Below are positions 1 to 8,766 of a DNA stretch of 64,000 nucleotides, piece by piece. The stretch comes from Bacteroidota bacterium. GTDB lineage: Bacteria > Bacteroidota > Bacteroidia > Bacteroidales > Bacteroidaceae. The position numbers and the translations under genes were made by a program. Positions within the stretch are counted from its first letter, which is position 1; the number at the start of each line of letters is the position of its first letter. The notes under the pieces are model-generated. The model searched no databases. It had not been told where the DNA came from and saw only the letters and a program-made list of their open reading frames with translations. The DNA lies in NCBI GenBank assembly GCA_023425865.1, contig JAFABV010000028.1, positions 1-64,000 on the forward strand. The letters are read 5' to 3'.

Positions 1-31
1 GTTTTAGCAACGCAAAAGTACAAACTCTTTG

Positions 32-60
32 GGGAAGTCAGCGGACTTCCCATTTTTTTT
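32..60 (+). terminator. Rho-independent terminator
   Basis: An 8-bp GC-rich stem (GGGAAGTC at 32-39, GACTTCCC at 44-51) with a 4-base loop is followed by a run of eight T at 53-60. It would end a plus-strand transcript arriving from left of the window. A TACTTTTG-like -7 element reads leftwards at 20-13, so a minus-strand gene may also start just outside the window. Confidence 0.75.
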
Positions 61-130
61 ACTGTGGCAACCGTGTCAATATTATTTAATTGCCATCATA
101 CTGTCGATCTTTTGGTTTTATCGGACAGCA

Positions 131-190
131 ATAATATTAAACCATCTGATGGTTCTATATTAAACCATCTGATGGTTCTATATAAAATCA
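131..190. repeat. 23-bp palindromic repeat array, locus 1
   Basis: About two and a half copies of a 23-bp unit resembling TGATGGTTCTATATTAAACCATC lie in the gap between the window edge and the first gene. Each unit is nearly palindromic (ATGGTT...AACCAT). The same unit recurs near 15190, 25165 and 39200, always between genes. Apart from this array and the terminator at 32-60, nothing else is recognisable in 61-368. Confidence 0.7.
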
Positions 191-368
191 TTCTCTACTT
201 CTCCCCGAATTATACTTTAAGGGCGTCGTTGCGCCTCTTTGGCACGGGCTTTCTCGTGTAGTGAGAAAGTGTTGCCGAAGTTGTTAAAGACGGTAAACGT
301 GTCTGATTTATCGTAATTATTTCATATCTTTACCCCATGAATAACAAATAAACAACAATATAAAAGCT

Positions 369-2510
369 ATGACAAAAATCCACACACACTTCAAGCGTAC
401 CATACTTTGCGCGAGCTTTGCTTCTACGATGATGGCAGGTTCGGCCGCCGTACCACCAGCCACACTTGCTGACAACCCCCTGCTGCAGCGTAGCACATTG
501 CTTTTCTCCGCCCCCGATTTCACGCAGATCAAGACGGCGCACTACATGCCCGCCATCAAAGAGGCGATACGCCTGCAGCGCGAGGCCATAGCACGCATCA
601 CGGCCAATAAGCGTAAAGCCACTTTTGCCAACACCATCGTGGCTTTGGAGAAGAGTGGCGAAACGCTCGACCGTGTGACCAATGTGTTCTACGGCCTTAC
701 CAGTGCCGACCGCACGCCTGAGATAGCCGCCATCGAGAAGGAGTCAACGCCCCTGCTCACCGACCTGCAAAACGAAATATCGTTCAACGACAAGCTGTTT
801 GCCCGTGTGAAGTATGTGTACGACCATGAATTGTCCTCACTGAAAGGTGAAGACCGCAAGCTCACCGAGGAAACCTACAAGAGCTTCGTGCGTTCGGGCG
901 CGCTCTTGTCGGCCGACAAGAAGGCTCGCATGACCGCCATCAACAAGCGCATCTCCGCGCTGCAGCAGGAGTGGGGCACCATGCTGCCTGATGCCACCAA
1001 CAATGCAGTGGTATGGGTCGACAGTCGCGAAGAACTTGCCGGTCTGAGCGATGCCGATATCGCCCAGTGTCAGAAAGACGCCAGCAGTCGCGGGGGCAAG
1101 GCACCATATTGTATAGTCATTGTCAACACCACCCAGCAGCCTTTGCTCACCAATCTTGAGAACCGCGACCTGCGCCGCCGCGTGTACGAGGCATCCATCC
1201 ACCGTGCTGACGGCTCGGGCAAGTTCAACACTTATCCTATCGTGTCAGAGATAGCCAAGCTGCGCGCTGAGAAAGCCGAACTCATGGGCTATAAAGACTA
1301 TGCCTCTTATTCATTAGAGCGTGCCATGGCCAAGACCCCCGACCAAGTGTATGCCTTCCTGAAGCAACTCATTGCCCAGTACAAGCCTGCGGCCGACGCC
1401 GAAACGAAAGCCATAGAGGCATACGCCCAGAAGAGCCAGGGGGCTGATTTCAAGTTGCAGCCCTATGACCGTTTCTTCTATTCGGCCAAGATGAAGCAGG
1501 AGAAGTTTAATTTTTCTGACGACGACGTGAAGCCTTACTTCAATGTTGACAGCGTGTTGGTCAATGGCGTGTTCTATGCCGCCAACCGTGCCTATGGACT
1601 CTCGTTCAAGGAGCGCAACGACATTCCCACCTATCATCCCGACATGAAAGTGTATGAGGTGTTGGATAAGAATGGCGCGCCGTTAGCCCTGTTCTACACC
1701 GATTTCTTCCGCCGTCCCACCAAGCGTGGCGGTGCTTGGATGAGCGCCTTTGCCAAACAGAGTGGCGAGCGTAAGCAGAAGCCCATCATCTATAACGTAT
1801 GCAACAATGCCAAAGCACCCGAAGGCCAGCCCACGCTGCTCACCTGGGACGAGGTGACAACCATGTTCCATGAGTTCGGGCATGCCTTGCATGGCATACT
1901 CTCTCAGTGTTATTACAACACGCTGAGCGGAACGTCAGTGGCGCGCGACTTCGTTGAGATGCCTTCACAGTTCAATGAGTCGTTTGCCACTATCCCTGAA
2001 GTGTTCAACCACTATGCCCGTCACACCGTCACGGGTGCCGCCATGCCCGAGGATCTCAAGAACCGCATGTTGCAGTCAATCACCTTCCAGCCTGCCTATT
2101 CGTTAGGTGAGAACCTGGCTGCCACTTGTGTCGACTTGGCATGGCACACCATGTCGTCAAGCCAAGTGCCTGCTGCCGCTGAGGCCGCCGCGTTTGAGCG
2201 CCGTGCCTTGGATGCGGTGGGATTGCTCGATACGCAGATACCTCCACGTTACTCCACCTCATATTTCAATCACGTGTTTGGTGGCGGATATGCCGCAGGC
2301 TATTATAGTTACCTGTGGACCGAGGTGCTGGCCGACAATGTGGCTGACACCTTTGCCAAGCGTGGCGCCCTTGACCCCAAGGTAGGTCAGGAGTTTCGTG
2401 ATAAAGTGTTGAGCCGGGGCAATACGCTCGACCTGATGCAGACTTTCACCAATTTCACCGGACTGAAGCAACCCGATGCGTCGGCATTGCTTAAAGCAAG
2501 AGGACTGTAA
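369..2510 (+). CDS. dcp: M3-family peptidyl-dipeptidase (Dcp-like)
   Basis: A 713-residue zinc metallopeptidase that should remove dipeptides from the C-termini of peptides. The zinc motif HEFGH lies at residues 501-505, inside the M3 pattern FHEFGHALHG. The length matches Dcp and oligopeptidase A, about 680-715 residues. The N-terminus is basic then hydrophobic (residues 9-26, ending in AGSAAV), consistent with a signal peptide and periplasmic location, as for several Bacteroidetes Dcp proteins. A weak TATCTTTA -7-like element lies at 325-332. The stop codon overlaps the next gene's ATG (TAATG), so the two are probably cotranscribed. The family is certain; Dcp rather than another M3 peptidase is likely from length and layout. 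Confidence 0.93.
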   Translation: MTKIHTHFKRTILCASFASTMMAGSAAVPPATLADNPLLQRSTLLFSAPDFTQIKTAHYMPAIKEAIRLQREAIARITANKRKATFANTIVALEKSGETLDRVTNVFYGLTSADRTPEIAAIEKESTPLLTDLQNEISFNDKLFARVKYVYDHELSSLKGEDRKLTEETYKSFVRSGALLSADKKARMTAINKRISALQQEWGTMLPDATNNAVVWVDSREELAGLSDADIAQCQKDASSRGGKAPYCIVIVNTTQQPLLTNLENRDLRRRVYEASIHRADGSGKFNTYPIVSEIAKLRAEKAELMGYKDYASYSLERAMAKTPDQVYAFLKQLIAQYKPAADAETKAIEAYAQKSQGADFKLQPYDRFFYSAKMKQEKFNFSDDDVKPYFNVDSVLVNGVFYAANRAYGLSFKERNDIPTYHPDMKVYEVLDKNGAPLALFYTDFFRRPTKRGGAWMSAFAKQSGERKQKPIIYNVCNNAKAPEGQPTLLTWDEVTTMFHEFGHALHGILSQCYYNTLSGTSVARDFVEMPSQFNESFATIPEVFNHYARHTVTGAAMPEDLKNRMLQSITFQPAYSLGENLAATCVDLAWHTMSSSQVPAAAEAAAFERRALDAVGLLDTQIPPRYSTSYFNHVFGGGYAAGYYSYLWTEVLADNVADTFAKRGALDPKVGQEFRDKVLSRGNTLDLMQTFTNFTGLKQPDASALLKARGL

Positions 2511-3427
2511 TGATGAGATATGGAATTATAGGTGCCGGCGCTGTCGGCGCCTATTTTGGCGCCAAGCTCGTACAGGCGGGTATAGACGTGCACTTTCTTT
2601 TTCATAGCGACTACGACGTAGTGCGTAGCCAAGGGTTGCAAATCAACTCGGTGAACGGGGATTTCCACTTAGACAAGGTCAATGCCTACCGGCGTGCCCA
2701 AGACATGCCGGTATGCGACGTTGTAATCGTGGCGTTGAAGTCTACACAGCAGCACGTGCTGCCTACACTGTTGCCTCCTCTGCTTGGCCACGACACCCTG
2801 GTGCTGTTGATTCAAAATGGCATAGGGTTGGAGGCCGACTTTGCGGAGAGGTTTCCCGGTGTCAGCGTGGCCGCGGGCCTGGCCTTTATTGGCAGTACAA
2901 AGACCCATCCGGGCGTGATAGACCACCAAGACCTGGGTAGCCTGACAGTGGGTAACTACAATTGCAAGGACCAAGCACGGGTAGCCGCCATGATTGCCGA
3001 TTTCAATAGGGCTGGCGTGCCTGCCCAAGAGGCCGACTACGCGAAAGCGCGCTGGAAGAAGGCGATATGGAATATGTGTTTCAATGGTCTCACGGTGGCG
3101 CTTAACACCACCGTCGATCAGCTCTTGGCTTGTGCGTCTACCGCCAACCTCTGTCACGAACTGATGCTTGAGGTGATAAGGGGTGCTCAGGCCTGCGGCG
3201 TGGAGACCCTCACCGAGGCTCATGCTGACCGCATGTTGGAGATGACCCGGGGTATGAAACCCTACTCGCCCAGCATGAAGGTAGACTTCGACCACCACCG
3301 GTCTATGGAGATAGAGTATATCTACAGCCGACCCATTCGCGAGGCGAGCCTGCACGGCTACGACATGCGGATGATGCGCATGCTGGAAGCGCAACTGCGC
3401 TTCATCAGTAAGCAGGAGGGACTATAA
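2510..3427 (+). CDS. panE: 2-dehydropantoate 2-reductase (ketopantoate reductase)
   Basis: A 305-residue NADPH-dependent reductase of the PanE/ApbA family, which makes pantoate for coenzyme A. The N-terminal Rossmann motif is GIIGAGAVGAYFGAKL, and the internal KARWKKAIWNMCFNGLT stretch matches the family's C-terminal helical domain with its catalytic lysine. Two adjacent ATGs are available, at 2510 and 2513; the first overlaps the dcp stop codon. Nothing else for pantothenate synthesis is nearby, so physiological assignment rests on family only; ApbA-like paralogues of other specificity exist. The last codons form one arm of a 28-bp palindrome shared with the convergent hemL. Confidence 0.85.
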   Translation: MMRYGIIGAGAVGAYFGAKLVQAGIDVHFLFHSDYDVVRSQGLQINSVNGDFHLDKVNAYRRAQDMPVCDVVIVALKSTQQHVLPTLLPPLLGHDTLVLLIQNGIGLEADFAERFPGVSVAAGLAFIGSTKTHPGVIDHQDLGSLTVGNYNCKDQARVAAMIADFNRAGVPAQEADYAKARWKKAIWNMCFNGLTVALNTTVDQLLACASTANLCHELMLEVIRGAQACGVETLTEAHADRMLEMTRGMKPYSPSMKVDFDHHRSMEIEYIYSRPIREASLHGYDMRMMRMLEAQLRFISKQEGL

Positions 3428-3443
3428 GCACTTATAGTCCCTC
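3416..3443. terminator. Bidirectional terminator palindrome at convergent gene ends
   Basis: A perfect 13-bp stem with a 2-base centre spans the two stop codons of the convergent panE and hemL genes, which are 4 bp apart. Because the DNA is symmetric, both proteins end in the same residues, Glu-Gly-Leu. There is no long T tract, so terminator function is inferred from position and symmetry. Confidence 0.55.
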
Positions 3444-4724
3444 TATGCTCTCACTGACAGCCTGCAGCACGTAGTCGAGTATCTCGGGCGTGTGACAGGC
3501 AGAGATGAAGTTGCCTTCAAATTGTGAAGGCGATACATAGATGCCACGGCTGAGCATACGCTTGAAGTAGGTGGCAAAGCGTTGCTGGTCGCTGCCGCGG
3601 CTGCCACTGAAGTCTACAACGGGTTTGTCGTTGAAGAACAGGGTAAACATGGTGCCGACGTGGTTGAGTTGGATGTCATGTCCGGCAATGATGCCGCGTA
3701 GGCGGTCGATGAAGGTTTGGGCGCGTTGTTCCAAATCCTCATAAAATCCCGGCTGCGCCAGTTGTCTAAGTGTCGCTGCCCCGGCTGCCATGGCCACGGG
3801 GTTACCTGAGAGGGTACCCGCTTGGTAGACAGGTCCTTCGGGGGCCAGCATCTGCATGATGTCTGCCCGTCCGCCAAAGGCCGCCGCAGGAAATCCTCCG
3901 CCCACGATTTTACCTACCGTCGTCAAGTCGGGCTGAATGCCCAAACGCTCTTGTGCTCCGCCAAAGGCCAACCTGAAACCGGTGATGACCTCGTCGAAGA
4001 TGAGCAAGGCGCCATGGCGCTTGGTGAGTTCGCGCGTGGCCTTGATAAACGCCTCGGTAGGTGGCACTACGCCCATGTTGCAGGCCACGGGTTCGATGAT
4101 GACGGCAGCCACCTCCGGCCCATGCGCCTCGAAATAGCGGGTCAACGCCTCCACGTCATTATAAGGTAAGGCCACGGTACACTGGGTGAACGCGTTTGGA
4201 ACACCTGCCGACGAGGCGTTACTGATATTAGCCACGGCTGAACCCGCCGACACCAACAGATGGTCGGCATGACCATGATAACACCCGTCGAATTTCACCA
4301 ATATGTCGCGTCCCGTGTAGCCCCTCGCCACGCGTATGGCACTCATCGTGGCCTCGGTGCCACTGTTGACGAAGCGCAGGCGCTCCATGGTGGGGAAGGC
4401 CTCGCGCACAGCTTCTGCCAACAGCGTCTCGGCCTCGGTGGGAATGCCATAGCTGCTGCCACGACCGATGGCCTCTGCGGCCGCCTGACTTACTTGTGCG
4501 TTGTTGTGACCTAAGATAAATACGCCCCATGACATACAGAAGTCGATAAACTCATTGTCGTCGATATCAGTGATGTATGCTCCTGTCGCGTTTTTGACAA
4601 ACAGCGGCGTGGTGCCCACACTGCGGAGTGCCCTCACCGGACTGTTTACTCCGCCCGGAATGATGTTCCGCGCACGCTCGAAGGCTGCGGCGGAACGTGT
4701 TCTGTCGTTGATTATCTTGCCCAT
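3432..4724 (-). CDS. hemL: Glutamate-1-semialdehyde 2,1-aminomutase
   Basis: A 430-residue PLP enzyme of aminotransferase class III that converts glutamate-1-semialdehyde to 5-aminolevulinate, the second step of the C5 tetrapyrrole route. Seen: the N-terminal PGGVNSPVRA signature, the FDEVITGFR motif, and the Schiff-base lysine in TTVGKIVGGGFP. Full length for the family. The start overlaps the end of hemB by 13 bp, so the two are cotranscribed and probably translationally coupled. It is the last gene of a long minus-strand run (cysD to hemL). With no later protoheme genes in the window and a siroheme synthase domain present, its product most likely feeds siroheme for sulfite reductase. Confidence 0.96.
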   Translation of the reverse strand: MGKIINDRTRSAAAFERARNIIPGGVNSPVRALRSVGTTPLFVKNATGAYITDIDDNEFIDFCMSWGVFILGHNNAQVSQAAAEAIGRGSSYGIPTEAETLLAEAVREAFPTMERLRFVNSGTEATMSAIRVARGYTGRDILVKFDGCYHGHADHLLVSAGSAVANISNASSAGVPNAFTQCTVALPYNDVEALTRYFEAHGPEVAAVIIEPVACNMGVVPPTEAFIKATRELTKRHGALLIFDEVITGFRLAFGGAQERLGIQPDLTTVGKIVGGGFPAAAFGGRADIMQMLAPEGPVYQAGTLSGNPVAMAAGAATLRQLAQPGFYEDLEQRAQTFIDRLRGIIAGHDIQLNHVGTMFTLFFNDKPVVDFSGSRGSDQQRFATYFKRMLSRGIYVSPSQFEGNFISACHTPEILDYVLQAVSESIEGL

Positions 4725-5686
4725 TTCTGCTGATATTCTTTAGCGTAATACGTAATGATGTATTGTGCCCCTGCGCGCTTGATGGCGATGAGGCTCTCAT
4801 ACACCACGCGTTGCTCGTCGAGATAACCCAGTCGCGCCGCGGCCTTGAGCATGGAGTATTCTCCGCTCACCTGGTAAGACACCATGGGTATTTGCGGGAA
4901 TCGCTCCACGGCACGGGCTATCATGTCGAGATAGGGCATGGCGGGTTTCACCATGGTCCAGTCGGCACCCTCGTCAATGTCGGTGGCTATCTCCTCCAAT
5001 CCCTGGTCGTGGGTGCGGTAATCCATCTGGTAACTCTTGCGGTCGCCGAAGGCCGGGGCGCTGTCGGCGGCGTCGCGGAACGGACCGTAGAAGGCCGAGG
5101 CATACTTGGCCGAGTATGCCAGCACCTTGGTCTGGCCGTCGAGTCCACCCTCACGCAGGCGGTTCTTGATGGCCTCCACCTGTCCGTCCATCATGGCAGA
5201 GGGAGCCACGAAGTCGGCACCGGCCAAGGCGTGCTGATACGCCATCTCCGCCAACAGCGGCAGGGTGGTGTCGTTGTCTACGTCATGGTCGTGGAGTAGT
5301 CCGCAGTGACCATGATTGGTGTATTCGCAAAGACAAACGTCGGTGAAGACGATGACACTGCTGAAGGCGGCCTTGATGGCTTTTACGGTACGCACGATGA
5401 GCGAGTCGGGGGCATAGGCCAATGTGCCTTTTTCATCTTTGACACTGTCAGCCACCACCCCGAACAGCAACACCTTGTCGATGCCGAGAGCCTGTATCTC
5501 GGCGATGTCTGTCAATAGGGTGTCGATGGAGAAGCGATAGACGCCGGGCATGGTGTCGATTTCCTCTTTGATGCCCTGTCCTTCTACTACAAAGTAAGGA
5601 TAGATAAAGTCTTTTACACTTAGTGTTACGTCAGCGTACTGGTCGCGTGTGGCCTGGTCTTTACGATATGTTCTGAATCTTTTCAT
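4712..5686 (-). CDS. hemB: Porphobilinogen synthase (delta-aminolevulinate dehydratase)
   Basis: A 324-residue enzyme that condenses two 5-aminolevulinate molecules into porphobilinogen. Seen: the cysteine cluster DVCLCEYTNHGHCG, typical of zinc-dependent forms, and the two active-site lysines in AYSAKYASAFYGPFRDA and MVKPAMPYLD. The ATG at 5686 (MKRFRTYRKD) fits the family N-terminus; the reading frame extends upstream as unrelated sequence made of the 16-bp repeat. The gene lies 14 bp after hemCcobAhemD and overlaps hemL by 13 bp. The spacer in front of it consists of C/A-rich repeats like those preceding cysN. Confidence 0.96.
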   Translation of the reverse strand: MKRFRTYRKDQATRDQYADVTLSVKDFIYPYFVVEGQGIKEEIDTMPGVYRFSIDTLLTDIAEIQALGIDKVLLFGVVADSVKDEKGTLAYAPDSLIVRTVKAIKAAFSSVIVFTDVCLCEYTNHGHCGLLHDHDVDNDTTLPLLAEMAYQHALAGADFVAPSAMMDGQVEAIKNRLREGGLDGQTKVLAYSAKYASAFYGPFRDAADSAPAFGDRKSYQMDYRTHDQGLEEIATDIDEGADWTMVKPAMPYLDMIARAVERFPQIPMVSYQVSGEYSMLKAAARLGYLDEQRVVYESLIAIKRAGAQYIITYYAKEYQQKWAR

Positions 5687-5731
5687 GTTGGTGGGTTGGT
5701 TTATTGGTGGGCTGGCGTGTTGGTGAGTTGG
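5687..5731. repeat. 16-bp tandem repeat between hemCD and hemB
   Basis: About two and a half copies of a 16-bp unit (GGGTTGGTTTATTGGT, GGGCTGGCGTGTTGGT, GAGTTGG) begin immediately upstream of the hemB ATG and run into the 3' end of the fused hemC gene, where they encode its last residues (QLTNTPAHQ). Nearly the same unit with the same period occurs at 13810-13847 between cysD and cysN. Confidence 0.75.
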
Positions 5732-7686
5732 TCCAGATGGGCTTGGGTCACCACACCCCGACACACATATTCTATATGAGACGGTAGTTCTCCGTAAACC
5801 TTGATAAAGCGATCGACGGTAGATGGAGAAGTGAATATTACCCGTTTGATGTTGCTGAGGTTTACCTTGCGTGGATGGTCGGGACAGCGGTTACGGTAGG
5901 CGGTCACCGTGGTGAGCGTGTGTCCCTGCTCGCGCAGTCCCTCGGGGATGATGTCAAGTGCCAAGTCAGAGCGAGGCAGCAAGATGTGGCGGGGCGACTG
6001 GTTGGCAAACCATTTGAGTACACCGTAGCTGTCGTCGGCATCGGTTTGTACGACTTGTTCGATGCCTTCGTGGCGGAGCGCCTCGGTGGTGACAGGACCT
6101 ATGGAGACGATGGTGAGTCGCGTCAAGGCCGACCACGGGGTTCCGCTCTCCCTGAAAGCCTCTAACCAATAGCGCACAGCAAACCTACTTGTGAAAAGCA
6201 ACGTGTCGTACTGCGCCAGCTGACCGATACTCTCCTTGAGTACCCGGTTGTCGGCAAGAGGCTCAATCCGGATGAGCGGGGTGTGTATGGCATTTGGGTC
6301 ACGGCACACCGCTCCCGTGTAGAGGGTAGGGACGATGTCGGCCTCGGCCTTGTGGCGCAGTGCCGCGGTATAGCCCACCAGCATGATGAGTGGGGTGGGA
6401 TAGTGAGGCGGTTGTGCGGCAAGTTGGGCGAGGGTGGTGTCAAACACCTGCTCATTGGGTAGTGACACATTGTGTACCAATATGGCGGGTGTGTTGCCGG
6501 CGCGTCCTTCGGCAATGAGCGATTGGGCTATATGCTGGAGTTCAGAGGCACCCATGTAATACACCAAGGTGTCGGCGTCGGGGGTGATGGGGGTGGAAGA
6601 GTGGCCATTGACCAAAGCCACCGACGATGACAGTCCGCGATGGGTGAGGCTCACCCGCGTGTCGGCGGCCAGGGCCGAGGCTGTGGTGATGCCCGGAATG
6701 ACGCTCACCTCTACCAGACAACTCTGCAGGTAAGCGATCTCCTCCCCGGCATGGCCAAACACCATGGGGTCGCCACCTTTGAGACGTACCACCTGTTTGC
6801 CTTGGCGTGCGGCCTCAAGTAGCCTTCGGTTGATGTCTGCCTGTTCGGCATGATGCTTCCCACTGCGTTTTCCCACATACACTTTCTCCGCCTTCAGCGT
6901 GCCGAGATATTCTTGTCCGATGAGGTCATCATAAAAGATGATGTCCGCTTGCGCAAGCGCCTTTACCGCGGCAACCGTGAGCAGGTCGGGATTGCCCGGT
7001 CCGAAACCAACCAAGGTTACTTTTCCCTGTCGGCGCAACATGTTGTCGTGGGCAAACAACTGCTTCAGGTCGTCACGTCCTCGTAAGGCCGTGATGGCCA
7101 GAAAGCCTTGTAGGGGGTGGGTGGCAAAGGGCAGTACTTCTGCGATTTCATCCTCCATCCCCAACCGCTTCAATGCGCAGGTGGCAACGATGGCGGCGTC
7201 AAAGGTGCCGTCGTGTACCTGCCGCACCCGGTCTTCGATACACCCACGTATGCCTTTGACAACCAGGTCAGGGCGCAGTGTTTGGAGTTCAAGGCGGCGC
7301 AATGGCGAACTGGTGCCAATGACACTTCCCGCGGGCAGCTGTCTGAGGGTCAGACGGTCGCGGCTCACCAAGGAGTCTGTGGTGTCGAAGGCCTCGTAGA
7401 GGGCGATGACTTCTAATCTGGGGTCGAGCGGATAAGGCAGGTCTTTGGCTGAGTGTATGGCGATGTCTGCATCACCCTGTATCAGGGCAAGGTCGAGCTC
7501 ACGTGTGAAAATGTCGCTCGGCGCTTCACCGTTGAGCAGCGAGATGTCTTGCCGCTTGTCACCATACGAACTCGTCAGCACTATCTGTGGGTGGAGTTCA
7601 GGATAACGTGCGAACACCTCCTGCACCTGTAGCTGAGACAGGCGGCTGGAGCGGGCGACAACCTTTAATTCTAAATGGGGTAACAT
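5701..7686 (-). CDS. hemC: Fused HemC (shortened)-CobA/SUMT-HemD siroheme enzyme
   Basis: One 661-residue protein with three tetrapyrrole activities. Residues 1 to about 219 are porphobilinogen deaminase (ARSSRLSQLQ, IHSAKDLP with the catalytic Asp at 82). About 221-455 are uroporphyrinogen-III C-methyltransferase (TLVGFGPGNPDLLT, KGGDPMVFGHAGEE, VIPGITTASALAA, SLTHRG). The rest is uroporphyrinogen-III synthase. Together they take porphobilinogen to precorrin-2. Odd: the deaminase part stops where domain 3 should begin, so the cysteine that anchors the dipyrromethane cofactor (GGCQVP-type motif) is absent. The cysteines left in this part, at 149 and 170, sit elsewhere. The order hemA-hemCcobAhemD-hemB-hemL and the sulfite reductase nearby point to siroheme synthesis. 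Confidence 0.9.
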   Translation of the reverse strand: MLPHLELKVVARSSRLSQLQVQEVFARYPELHPQIVLTSSYGDKRQDISLLNGEAPSDIFTRELDLALIQGDADIAIHSAKDLPYPLDPRLEVIALYEAFDTTDSLVSRDRLTLRQLPAGSVIGTSSPLRRLELQTLRPDLVVKGIRGCIEDRVRQVHDGTFDAAIVATCALKRLGMEDEIAEVLPFATHPLQGFLAITALRGRDDLKQLFAHDNMLRRQGKVTLVGFGPGNPDLLTVAAVKALAQADIIFYDDLIGQEYLGTLKAEKVYVGKRSGKHHAEQADINRRLLEAARQGKQVVRLKGGDPMVFGHAGEEIAYLQSCLVEVSVIPGITTASALAADTRVSLTHRGLSSSVALVNGHSSTPITPDADTLVYYMGASELQHIAQSLIAEGRAGNTPAILVHNVSLPNEQVFDTTLAQLAAQPPHYPTPLIMLVGYTAALRHKAEADIVPTLYTGAVCRDPNAIHTPLIRIEPLADNRVLKESIGQLAQYDTLLFTSRFAVRYWLEAFRESGTPWSALTRLTIVSIGPVTTEALRHEGIEQVVQTDADDSYGVLKWFANQSPRHILLPRSDLALDIIPEGLREQGHTLTTVTAYRNRCPDHPRKVNLSNIKRVIFTSPSTVDRFIKVYGELPSHIEYVCRGVVTQAHLDQLTNTPAHQ

Positions 7687-7806
7687 CGAACTTCTATTCT
7701 TTATTCACGATTAAGGCTGGGCATAGCCATGATGCTCAATCCATGTTTGTTCTTCTCCCCTCCACGGGCGACGGCACCGAGCGTGAGGGAGAGCTTGCGC
7801 AGGGGG

Positions 7807-8721
7807 TCAGACGACTTCGTTGTGTTGGGGTTCATGAGCCCGTTTTCTTCTTTCCAAGGTCTCTTGCAACTCCTTGATTTCCTCGCGAATGATTTCCTCG
7901 GCTTTCTTCACCTCACTTTCTCGTATGGTGATGTTGGCTTTTACCTTTTGCTCCACGTTACGGATGTTATAGAGTGTCACGCCCTCTTGCTGGCCGAGGG
8001 CGGGGTCGATGTCGCGCGGAAAAGCCAGGTCGATGGCCAAAAGGCGGTGCCCTTGGGGAACATCTGCCCGGTTGACTACCAAGTGAGGCGCTGAGGTGGC
8101 ACTGATCAGAATATCGGTTTGGGCCAGCAAGGCCTGCTTGTCGGTCAATGGTCGCACCTCGATGCCCAGCGGGTCGGCAATGGCGTGAGCCTTGTCTACA
8201 CTGCGGTTGGCCAGGAAAATCATGCGGGCACCTTTGTTTCTAAGAAACTTCAAGATGTCTGACGTGAGTTTGTTGACACCAATAATGGTAATGCGCGCCT
8301 TGGAGAGGTCGATACCTTCATCGGCAATGATTTCTACAGCGGCCAGGGAATGCGACACCGCGCCATGCGAGATCTCGGTCTCGTTGCGTACCCGTTTGCC
8401 TGTGAGCAACGCAAACTCAAACAGCTTGTTCATGGGAGCGGAGAGTTTGTACTTTGCTTTGGCGTTCAGGAAAGCATCTTTCACCTGTCCCTGCACGGCA
8501 CGTTCGCCAATGAGGGCCGACTCTAATCCTGACACCACCCTGAACAGATGGGTGGCCACCTCATCAGGAACCTCACCCTCGCCATAATAAATCTCAGAGC
8601 GGTTGCAGGTTTGCAGATACACCACCGGAAGGTCGGGCAGCGAGTCTCTGAGGTGCTGGAAATAGGCCTCATGGCGGTCGAGCGACGTGTTGTGCAGATT
8701 GATTGACTTGTAAGCTATCAT
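7807..8721 (-). CDS. hemA: Glutamyl-tRNA reductase, short form
   Basis: A 304-residue enzyme reducing glutamyl-tRNA to glutamate-1-semialdehyde, the first step of C5 tetrapyrrole synthesis. Seen: the catalytic-cysteine motif TCNRSEIY (Cys39), the GLESALIGERAVQGQVKDAF region, a Rossmann NADPH domain around residues 135-230, and a helical linker at the end. Family members are usually 400-450 residues; here the C-terminal dimerization domain is missing and the protein ends in a charged helix. It lies 45 bp after pstA and 120 bp before the hemC fusion. No separate promoter is evident, so it probably depends on transcription from upstream. Confidence 0.9.
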   Translation of the reverse strand: MIAYKSINLHNTSLDRHEAYFQHLRDSLPDLPVVYLQTCNRSEIYYGEGEVPDEVATHLFRVVSGLESALIGERAVQGQVKDAFLNAKAKYKLSAPMNKLFEFALLTGKRVRNETEISHGAVSHSLAAVEIIADEGIDLSKARITIIGVNKLTSDILKFLRNKGARMIFLANRSVDKAHAIADPLGIEVRPLTDKQALLAQTDILISATSAPHLVVNRADVPQGHRLLAIDLAFPRDIDPALGQQEGVTLYNIRNVEQKVKANITIRESEVKKAEEIIREEIKELQETLERRKRAHEPQHNEVV

Positions 8722-8766
8722 CTTCGTTTACCTTTTATGATTGTTCCTGGCTCACCGATATGCGGG

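Noticed and set aside
2669..3394. 241-residue reading frame antisense to panE
   Set aside because: It lies wholly within a clear ketopantoate reductase gene and its sequence has no domain pattern.
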